Below the pieces are notes generated by a model. That model did no database searches. It saw nothing but the letters and a program-made list of their open reading frames with translations, and was not told the DNA's origin. Below are positions 4,748-10,249 of a DNA stretch of 10,249 bases, one piece after another. How positions within the stretch are numbered: position 1 is the first letter of the stretch; every line of letters begins with the position of its first letter. The stretch comes from an uncultured Elioraea sp. (lineage in GTDB: Bacteria > Pseudomonadota > Alphaproteobacteria > Acetobacterales > Acetobacteraceae), in the NCBI GenBank assembly GCA_937995555.1, contig CALKJX010000130.1:1-10249 (forward strand). The letters run 5' to 3'. Made by a program: the position numbers and the translations under genes.

Positions 4748-6352
4748 TCAGCGCCTCGAGACGTTCCAGAACAGGGGCATCGGCCCCTTCAGGATCCCCG
4801 TGATGTCGCGACGGAACGCGAAGGGGATGAAGAACTGCCCGGTCGGCACATAGGGCAGGTCGCGCAGCGCCACCACCTGCATCTCCTCGCAGATGCGCGC
4901 CTGCTCGGCCTCGGTGGGCGCGACGAACCACGCCTCGCGCAGCTCCTCGAGCCGCGGGCTGGTCGGCCAGCCGAACCAGCTTCCCGGGCCGGTGCCGTTG
5001 CCACGGATCGACAGGTGCGCGGCCGGATTGGCGTGGTCGAACCCCGCCCACCAGGTGTGGAACAGGCTCCAGCCGCCGCGCTCCACCGGCTCGCGGCTGG
5101 CGCGCCGCTGCACCACCGTACCCCAGTCCGTCGCGACGTATTCCAGGTTCATCCCCAGCCGGCGCAGCACCTCGGCCGTCACCTGGCTCTGCGCGTTGGT
5201 GATCGGGATGTCGGTCGCCGCGATCAGCACCACCTTCTCGCCGTTGTAGCCGGCCTCGGCCAGCGCCCGCTTTGCCGCCGCGATGTCGCGCGGGCCCTTC
5301 AGCGCCTCCAGCCCCTTCTCGGTCGCCATCGGCGTGCCCGGCGTGAAGAACCCGGCGTAGCGCCACAGCTTCGGGTCGCCGCCGACCGCCGCCTGCATGT
5401 AGTCGGCCTGGTTCATCGCCATCGCGAGCGCGCGGCGGATCGCGGCGTTGTCGAACGGCGGATGCAGGTGGTTGAAGCGCAGGATGCCGATCTCGCCGAG
5501 CGGGTTCATCTGCTCGAGCACGATGTTGCGGTCGCGCCGCAGCACCGGGAACAGGTCGGGCAGCGGCGTCTCCCACCAGTCCACCTCGCCCGATTGCAGC
5601 GCCGCCGCCGCGGTCGCCGCATCGGGGATGATGTGCCACTCGATGCGGTCGAAATTGGCCCGCTTGCCGCCCGACACCCAGTCGGCCGGCTCGCCGCGCG
5701 GCTGGTAGTCGGGGTTGCGCGTCCACACCGCGCGCGCGCCGGGGTTCCACTCGTCGCGCTGGAAGCGGAACGGACCGGAACCGATCACGTCCTCGGGCCT
5801 GATCTGGCTGTTGGCATCCGTCGCCGCGACGCGCTCGGGCATGATGAAGCAGACATTGCTCGCCGGCTTGCCGAGCGCGAACAGGGTGAGCGCGAAGGGC
5901 TGCTTCAGCCGGATCTCGAAGCGGCGGTCGTCCAGCACGCGGTACTCGTCGACCAGCGTGGCGAGCTTCTGGCCGATCGCGTCGCGCACGGCCCAGCGCT
6001 TGATCGAGGCGACGCAGTCCGCGCTCCGCACCGGCGCCCCGTCGTGGAACGTCAGGCCGGGGCGCAGCGTGATGGTGTAGACGCGGCGATCGTCCGACAG
6101 GGTGTGGCCCTCGGCCATCTGCGGCTGCGGGCGGAACTGCGAATCCAGGCCGAACAGCGTGTCCCACACCATGAAGCCGGCGTTGCGGGTGATGTAGGCG
6201 GTGGTCCAGATCGGATCGATCACCGACAGGTTCGCGTGCGGCACCACCCGCAGCACGTTGCGGCCGGCGCCTTGCGCCAGCGCCGGGCGCGGCAGCGCCG
6301 CCGCGGCCGCGAGGGCGGCGCCCGCGGTCAGCATGGTGCGTCGTGTTGTCAT
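4748..6352 (-). CDS. ABC transporter family 5 substrate-binding protein, Tat-type signal
   Basis: A 534-residue periplasmic binding protein of the peptide/nickel/opine type (SBP_bac_5), which captures a solute and delivers it to a membrane ABC permease. The N-terminus TTRRTMLTAG followed by an alanine-rich segment and PALAQ (about 23-27) is a twin-arginine-like signal with an AxA cleavage site. Family signature segments follow: the early lobe with VIDPIWTTAYITRN and a start-of-domain WDTLFGLD (63-70), then MAEGHTLSDD and the YTITLRPGLTFHDGAPV block (about 92-108), and near the end LPYVPTGQFFIPFAFR. Length is normal. The ATG at 6350-6352 is preferred because the purine-rich AGGAGAGGAGAGGA (6355-6368) lies just upstream and the signal follows directly. 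The ligand cannot be read from sequence; di- or oligopeptides are the commonest for the family. No permease or ATPase gene is in the window, so its transporter is encoded elsewhere or the protein works with a shared one. Confidence 0.92.
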   Translation of the reverse strand: MTTRRTMLTAGAALAAAAALPRPALAQGAGRNVLRVVPHANLSVIDPIWTTAYITRNAGFMVWDTLFGLDSQFRPQPQMAEGHTLSDDRRVYTITLRPGLTFHDGAPVRSADCVASIKRWAVRDAIGQKLATLVDEYRVLDDRRFEIRLKQPFALTLFALGKPASNVCFIMPERVAATDANSQIRPEDVIGSGPFRFQRDEWNPGARAVWTRNPDYQPRGEPADWVSGGKRANFDRIEWHIIPDAATAAAALQSGEVDWWETPLPDLFPVLRRDRNIVLEQMNPLGEIGILRFNHLHPPFDNAAIRRALAMAMNQADYMQAAVGGDPKLWRYAGFFTPGTPMATEKGLEALKGPRDIAAAKRALAEAGYNGEKVVLIAATDIPITNAQSQVTAEVLRRLGMNLEYVATDWGTVVQRRASREPVERGGWSLFHTWWAGFDHANPAAHLSIRGNGTGPGSWFGWPTSPRLEELREAWFVAPTEAEQARICEEMQVVALRDLPYVPTGQFFIPFAFRRDITGILKGPMPLFWNVSRR

Positions 6353-6470
6353 GGTCCTCTCCTCTCCTTGCGCATCGTTGGGGCGGCGCGCGCGCCGGCC
6401 CGCCAGCAGAACAAGGACGCTAGCCGCCGCAGCGCGTGCCCGGCAAGCCGCGCCCGGCGGCATCGCCGGC

Positions 6471-7976
6471 TCACGCGAGCAGACTCCGTCCCGTCATCGC
6501 CGCGGGCTGCGCAAGCCCCATCAGCGCGAGCAGCGTCGGCGCGACATCCGCCAGACGACCGTCGCGCAGCCGCGCGCCCGCCGGCCCGCCCATCAGCAGC
6601 ACCGGCACCGGATTGGTCGTGTGCGCGGTATGCGGCCCGCCCGTCTCCGGATCGCGCATCAGCTCGGCGTTGCCGTGATCGGCCGTCACCAGGAGCGCGC
6701 CGCCCATCGCGCGCACCGCCTCGGCGATCCGACCCAGCCCCGCATCCACCGTCTCCACCGCCCTGATGGCGGCATCGAGCCTGCCGGTGTGCCCCACCAT
6801 GTCGGGATTGGCGTAGTTCAGCACGATCAGATCGAACGCGCCGGAGCGGATCGCCGCCTCCGCGCGCTCGGTCACCTCGGGCGCGCTCATCTCCGGTTGC
6901 AGATCATAGGTCGCGACCTTCGGGCTGGGCACCAGGATCCGCTCCTCGCCGGGAAAGACCTCCTCGCGCCCGCCGTTCAGGAAGTAGGTGACGTGCGGAT
7001 ACTTCTCGGTCTCGGCGATGCGGAGCTGCGTCCGTCCCGCCGCCGCCACCACCTCGCCGAGAATCCCCGTGAGACTCTGGGGCGGGAACAGCGTGCCCAT
7101 CAGGGGGGTGAGCTCGGCCGAGTACTGCGTCATCCCCGCCGCCGCCGCCAGCTTCGGCACGCGCGGCCGCGCGAACCGATCGAAACCCGGATCGAGCAGC
7201 GCGGCGAGGACCTGCCGCACCCGGTCGGCGCGGAAGTTGAAGCACAGCACCGCATCGCCGTCCGCCATTCCGGCGTAGTCGCCGACCACCGCGGGGGGCA
7301 CGAACTCGTCCGTCACGTCCGCGGCATGGGCCGCGCGCACCGCCGCCATCGCGTCAGCGACGCGCGGCGCCTCCGCCAGCACGATCGCGCGCCAGGCGCG
7401 CTCCACGCGGTCCCAGCGGTTGTCGCGATCCATCGCGAAGTAGCGGCCGGAGATCGTGGCGGCGCGTGCGCCTGCGGGCAGCGCGGCGAGGAACCGCGGC
7501 AGGTCCTCGGCCGCGGCGCGCGGCGGGGTGTCGCGCCCGTCCAGCCAGACATGCACGGCCACGCCCCTGCCCGCCGCGGTCACCGCGCGCGCGAGCGCCA
7601 GCGCATGGTCCTGGTGCGCGTGCACGCCGCCCGGCGAGACCAGCCCCATCAGGTGCACCGTGCCGGTGGTGCGCGCGATCAGCTCCGCGAGCGCGGGCAG
7701 GCGTGCGATCGAGCCGTCCGCCACCGCGGCGTCGATGCGCGGCAGGTCCTGCATCACCACGCGCCCGGCGCCGAGATTGAGATGCCCGACCTCGGAGTTG
7801 CCCATCTGCCCTTGCGGCAGACCCACGTCCTCGCCCGAGGTGCGCAGGAACGCGTGCGGGCACTCGGTCCAGAGCCGGTCGAAATGGGGGGTGCGGGCGA
7901 GGCGCACGGCGTTGTCCGCGGTCTCCTCGCGCCAGCCCCAGCCATCGAGGACCACCAGCATCACGGGTCGGGTCAT
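6471..7976 (-). CDS. gpmI: 2,3-bisphosphoglycerate-independent phosphoglycerate mutase
   Basis: A 501-residue cytoplasmic enzyme of the alkaline phosphatase superfamily that interconverts 3- and 2-phosphoglycerate in glycolysis and gluconeogenesis using two metal ions, usually manganese. Asp11 in VVLDGWG and the nucleophile Ser61 in GQMGNSEVGHLN are in place. The substrate-binding insert (about 77-310) contains HVWLDGRDTPP (141-151), GRYFAMDRDNRWDR and FNFRADRVRQ (245-254). The C-terminal metal ligands are in NYANPDMVGHTG (about 386-397) and VTADHGNAE (429-437), and DVAPTLLALMGL closes the fold. Length and all motifs match active family members. The start is ATG (7974-7976); its ribosome site is weak (GGGGA about 10 bases upstream). 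It is divergent from the anti-sigma-like gene, 109 bases away, and is followed after 118 bases by the ABC binding protein rather than by envC. Confidence 0.97.
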   Translation of the reverse strand: MTRPVMLVVLDGWGWREETADNAVRLARTPHFDRLWTECPHAFLRTSGEDVGLPQGQMGNSEVGHLNLGAGRVVMQDLPRIDAAVADGSIARLPALAELIARTTGTVHLMGLVSPGGVHAHQDHALALARAVTAAGRGVAVHVWLDGRDTPPRAAAEDLPRFLAALPAGARAATISGRYFAMDRDNRWDRVERAWRAIVLAEAPRVADAMAAVRAAHAADVTDEFVPPAVVGDYAGMADGDAVLCFNFRADRVRQVLAALLDPGFDRFARPRVPKLAAAAGMTQYSAELTPLMGTLFPPQSLTGILGEVVAAAGRTQLRIAETEKYPHVTYFLNGGREEVFPGEERILVPSPKVATYDLQPEMSAPEVTERAEAAIRSGAFDLIVLNYANPDMVGHTGRLDAAIRAVETVDAGLGRIAEAVRAMGGALLVTADHGNAELMRDPETGGPHTAHTTNPVPVLLMGGPAGARLRDGRLADVAPTLLALMGLAQPAAMTGRSLLA

Positions 7977-8085
7977 GCGCTGCGGGTATCCCCAAGCGTC
8001 AGGCGCCGCAAGCGGGGACCTGTCGCCTGCGCACCCGCTCGGCCTAATCTCGGCCGCGCCCGGTGGGGGAGGACGAGGCCGGACC

Positions 8086-8721
8086 GTGAGCGATCCGTGG
8101 ATCTCCGACGAGACGCTGACCGCCTATGCCGACGGCCGGCTCGACCGCGACGAGGCGGCGCGCGTGCGCGCGGCGGTCGCGGCCGATCCGGCGCTCGCCA
8201 GGCGGCTCGCCGCGGTGCATGCGGCGCGCGCCGCGGCACGGCCGGTCGGCGCATCGCGTGCCGAGGTCCGGCGCCGCGTGGTGATCGCGGCCGCGATCGC
8301 GGCGGTCGCGGGTGCCGTGCTGGGCGCGGTGGTCGCGCCGCCGCCGACACGCCTGCCCCACCCGCTCGATCCGCTGGGGCCGGTGACGCCGATGCTGGTG
8401 CGCGCGCTCGATGCGGCCGCGACCGGCCAGGAGGTGGCGTTCATGGGCGGTGTGATCCGGCTGCTCGCGAGCTACGCCACGGAACAGGGTCCATGTCGCA
8501 GCTTCGCGGTCGAGAGCGCGACACCGGCGGTCGGGCTCGCCTGCCGCGAGGCGGATGTCTGGCGTACGCGCATCGTGGTCGCGCGCGAGATCACGCCGGA
8601 GGGATTCGCACCGGCCGCCACCGTCGAGCCGCTGCTGCGCGCGCAGCTCGACCGGATCGGCACCGGCGCGCCGATGGATACGGAGGCGGAGCGGTCGGCC
8701 ATCGAGCGCGGCTGGCGCTGA
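8086..8721 (+). CDS. Anti-sigma-factor-like single-span membrane protein
   Basis: A 211-residue protein with the layout of an ECF anti-sigma factor. The cytoplasmic helix bundle (1-60) contains the characteristic DETLTAYADGRLDRDEAARV and AADPALARRLA patterns, but without the His/Cys zinc site of ZAS-type members. Residues about 64-84 form one membrane helix. The periplasmic part (85-211) has two cysteines in GPCRSF (135-140) and VGLACREADVW (149-159). This Cys-Arg / Gly-x-Ala-Cys-Arg / Trp spacing resembles a small extracytoplasmic module found in alphaproteobacterial anti-sigma-like and 17-kDa-antigen-like proteins. The start is GTG (8086-8088) with GAGG 7 bases upstream, just after a GGGGGAGGA stretch. 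No sigma factor gene stands next to it: gpmI is divergent upstream and the MFS gene convergent downstream. It could be an orphan regulator or a protein that only borrows the domain; the partner is unknown. Confidence 0.8.
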   Translation: MSDPWISDETLTAYADGRLDRDEAARVRAAVAADPALARRLAAVHAARAAARPVGASRAEVRRRVVIAAAIAAVAGAVLGAVVAPPPTRLPHPLDPLGPVTPMLVRALDAAATGQEVAFMGGVIRLLASYATEQGPCRSFAVESATPAVGLACREADVWRTRIVVAREITPEGFAPAATVEPLLRAQLDRIGTGAPMDTEAERSAIERGWR

Positions 8722-8735
8722 GGGAAAAGAACCGC

Positions 8736-8766
8736 GGGGGCCAAGGGCCGCAAGGCCCTTGCCCCC
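8736..8766 (+). terminator. Stable hairpin with GCAA loop after the anti-sigma-like gene
   Basis: GGGGG (8736-8740) and CAAGGGCC (8742-8749) pair with GGCCCTTG (8754-8761) and CCCCC (8762-8766). That is 13 bp with one bulged C at 8741 and a GCAA loop (8750-8753), which is a GNRA tetraloop. It begins 15 bases after the stop codon. No T tract follows, so it may be a 3' stabiliser or a structural part of the palindrome cluster as much as a terminator. Confidence 0.45.
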
Positions 8767-8770
8767 ACAT

Positions 8771-8849
8771 CCCCCATCCCTGGAGAGGGCCTCTCCCGTT
8801 GGTCGAGGCCCGCGTCGCGACCAACGGGAGCGACGCCCTCCAGGGGGGG
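8771..8849. repeat. Large two-stage palindrome between convergent genes
   Basis: The inner arms CTCCCGTTGGTCG (8793-8805) and CGACCAACGGGAG (8818-8830) are perfect over 13 bp around a 12-base loop. The outer arms CCCTGGAG..GGC (8778-8790) and GCCCTCCAGGG (8835-8845) pair over 11 bp with a two-base bulge. C-rich and G-rich flanks (8771-8775 and 8846-8849) can extend the stem. Such a long composite palindrome is more than a simple terminator needs and resembles a REP/MITE-like dispersed element. Whether other copies exist cannot be seen here. Confidence 0.8.
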
Positions 8850-8852
8850 TGT

Positions 8853-8872
8853 GGGGGGCCGTGCGGCCCCCC
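8853..8872 (-). terminator. Hairpin after the MFS transporter gene
   Basis: GGGGGGCC (8853-8860) and GGCCCCCC (8865-8872) are perfect 8-bp arms with loop GTGC. On the minus strand the hairpin begins 12 bases after the MFS stop codon, the right place for its transcript end, although no T tract follows. Its G run can also pair with the C runs at 8762-8775, so it may be part of the same palindrome cluster. Confidence 0.45.
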
Positions 8873-8884
8873 AACTCCGTTTCC

Positions 8885-10078
8885 TTACTCCGCCGCCGCA
8901 GGCGCCACCGACGCCGCGCGCGCCGAGCCCGCGGTCAGCACCGCCGCCGCCAGCAGCGCCGCCGAGGCCAGGAACACCGCCGACGGCGCGCCCAGGTCCA
9001 TCAGCAACCCCATCGGCGCCGGCGCCAAGGCCCCGCCCAGCGGCAGCCCCGCCGAGACGAACCCGAACACCTGCCCCGTCGTGCCCGCCGGCGCCGCCTG
9101 CCGCACCAGCAGATCGCGCGACGGCATCACCACGCCGAGGCAGAACCCGGCCAGCACCGCCAGCGCGATCACCGGCACCTCGCCCATCGGCAGCACGCCC
9201 AGCAGCACCACCAGGCCGGCGCAGGAGAACATCATCGCCGCCACCACGCCGACCAGGTTGCGGCTGCGATCGGCGATCCACCCGCCGGCCAGCGTGCCGA
9301 CGGTGCTCGCGATCAGCCATCCGGTGAGCGCCGCCGCCGCCGCCACCGACACACCATGGATCAGCGGCATCGCCGCGACCATGAAGGTCTGCACGCCCGA
9401 CGCCCCCATCGCCAAGAGCGCCATGAAGGCGAACAGCAGCAGGATCGGCCGCGAGCCCAGCACCGCGCGCGCCGACGGCGCCTCGTGCCTGCGCTTGGAC
9501 TCGCTGCGCAGCATCCCGGCGAAGGCCGCGATCGCCACGGTGCAGGGCAGCCCCGCCAGCCCCACCGCGATCAGCGCCCCGCGCCAGCCGAGCCAGGCCT
9601 CGAGCGCGATCATCAAGGGCGGGGCGGCGGCGAACCCGGCATAGCCCGCGGCGGTGTGCAGGCTGAACGCGCGACCCATCCGCCGCTGGTCGATCGAGCC
9701 GGCGAGGATCGCGTAGTCGCAGGGGTGGATGGTCGCGTTGCCGAGCCCCGACACGATCGCCGCCAGCAGCAGCACCGCCCAGCCTGGCGCGAGCCCGAGC
9801 CCCGCCGTGCCGAGCGCCATCAGGGCCGTGCCGCCGACCAGCCAGGGGGCGGCGCCGCGGCGGTCCACCCATACCCCGATGGGGGTCTGGCCGAGCGCGG
9901 TCACCGCCGAGAGCACCGCCGTGATCGCACCCAGCGCGGCGTAGGACAGGCCGAGCTCCGCGCGCATCATCGGGAACATCGGCGGGATGCAGAGGATGTA
10001 GAAATGCGACAGGAAATGCGCCGCCGCGATCAGCGTGATCACGGCCGCGTCGCGCCGCTTGATCGGCGCCGCGCTCAT
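8885..10078 (-). CDS. MFS transporter, resembling the fosmidomycin-resistance (Fsr) group
   Basis: A 397-residue inner membrane protein with about twelve hydrophobic segments, a normal MFS length. The loop between helices 2 and 3 has the MFS motif form GVWVDRRG (68-75), and the second half repeats it as GGWIADRSRN. The first helix region AAHFLSHFYILCIPPMFP and the later NATIHPCDYAIL (114-125) followed by GRAFSLHTAAGYAGF (135-149) recall the HP and FSLHT-AG motifs of the Fsr-like drug efflux group. The substrate is unknown, and fosmidomycin should not be assumed. The ATG at 10076-10078 is the start; no good ribosome site precedes it. It converges with the anti-sigma-like gene, and the palindrome cluster lies between the two. 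Upstream, 69 bases separate it from the tail of another minus-strand gene, so the two may be co-transcribed. Confidence 0.9.
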   Translation of the reverse strand: MSAAPIKRRDAAVITLIAAAHFLSHFYILCIPPMFPMMRAELGLSYAALGAITAVLSAVTALGQTPIGVWVDRRGAAPWLVGGTALMALGTAGLGLAPGWAVLLLAAIVSGLGNATIHPCDYAILAGSIDQRRMGRAFSLHTAAGYAGFAAAPPLMIALEAWLGWRGALIAVGLAGLPCTVAIAAFAGMLRSESKRRHEAPSARAVLGSRPILLLFAFMALLAMGASGVQTFMVAAMPLIHGVSVAAAAALTGWLIASTVGTLAGGWIADRSRNLVGVVAAMMFSCAGLVVLLGVLPMGEVPVIALAVLAGFCLGVVMPSRDLLVRQAAPAGTTGQVFGFVSAGLPLGGALAPAPMGLLMDLGAPSAVFLASAALLAAAVLTAGSARAASVAPAAAE

Positions 10079-10147
10079 CGGGGCGGGTGGACAGGGATCA
10101 TCGCCGGCCGAGGCTAGGCCCGGCCCGCTGCCCCGTCCACTCGGCGC

Positions 10148-10249
10148 TCAGAGCTCCAGGTCGTCGTCGAACGCCTCGCCGTCGGGCGGCTCGGCTTCCG
10201 CCGCCTCGGCCGCGCCGGCCAGCATCGAGGCGAGCGCACCGCCGAGCAG
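10148..10249 (-). CDS. C-terminal tail of an unidentified protein (cut by the window edge)
   Basis: An open frame enters from the right edge and ends at TGA (10148-10150), giving the last 33 residues: a short hydrophobic start (LLGGALASMLAG) and then an acidic Glu/Ala/Asp-rich end finishing FDDDLEL. Acidic, low-complexity tails of this sort are common and do not identify a family. Strand and proximity fit a gene upstream of, and possibly co-transcribed with, the MFS gene. The frame is too short to be certain it is coding. Confidence 0.45.
   Translation of the reverse strand: MLGGALASMLAGAAEAAEAEPPDGEAFDDDLEL

Noticed and set aside
6378..6400. Alternating GCGCGC tract between gpmI and the binding protein as a Z-DNA or regulatory site
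   Set aside because: Such runs recur all over this GC-rich window, including inside genes, so the tract is not distinctive.
4739..6766. A 675-codon open frame on the plus strand opposite the binding protein
   Set aside because: Antisense shadow of a gene with clear SBP_bac_5 features; it has no recognisable domain and crosses into gpmI.
8021..8050. A promoter for the anti-sigma-like gene (TGTCGC and TAATCT)
   Set aside because: Both boxes match poorly (about half the positions) and the spacing is 18; not strong enough to report as a feature. No ECF-type GGAAC box was seen either.
6201..9644. A 1147-codon open frame on the plus strand
   Set aside because: It runs antisense through gpmI, in a wrong frame through the anti-sigma-like gene and antisense through most of the MFS gene. 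Its product is Arg/Ala/Gly/His-rich without domains. Long spurious frames are expected at this base composition.

Overview
The window is a very GC-rich stretch of bacterial chromosome, most likely from an alphaproteobacterium of the Rhodospirillales/Acetobacteraceae type. The evidence is the strong G/C third-position bias and the gene set: RppH, a CtpA peptidase and a divergent polysaccharide deacetylase side by side, a Tat-type family 5 binding protein, and a short anti-sigma-like protein. It is a mostly ordinary housekeeping region. No phage, transposase, CRISPR array, tRNA or rRNA gene is visible.

Layout on the minus strand, in transcription order from the right edge: the C-terminal tail of an unidentified gene (10148-10249); an MFS transporter (8885-10078); gpmI, the cofactor-independent phosphoglycerate mutase (6471-7976); an ABC-transporter solute-binding protein with a Tat-like signal (4748-6352); a small exported protein of unknown function (4049-4534); a 441-base gene-free stretch (3608-4048); ctpA (2207-3607); a divergent polysaccharide deacetylase (YibQ family) protein (1082-2182); rppH (585-1085), whose TTG start overlaps the previous stop; and a cysteine-less carboxymuconolactone decarboxylase-family protein (30-458). 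One gene lies on the plus strand: an anti-sigma-factor-like membrane protein (8086-8721), divergent from gpmI and convergent with the MFS gene.

ctpA, the deacetylase-like gene and rppH look like one operon for envelope processing and mRNA decay. The order gpmI - envC - (ctpA) - yibQ-like is conserved in proteobacteria. Here the place of envC is taken by the binding protein and the small exported protein, so the block appears interrupted or rearranged. gpmI serves lower glycolysis; the binding protein lacks permease and ATPase genes in the window.

The most unusual DNA is non-coding. One element is a 10-bp perfect inverted repeat enclosing four tandem 8-bp AT-rich units upstream of ctpA (3772-3824). 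The other is a cluster of three stacked GC-rich palindromes between the convergent anti-sigma-like and MFS genes (8736-8872), which looks like a dispersed-repeat or bidirectional-terminator element. I found no convincing new multi-gene system.
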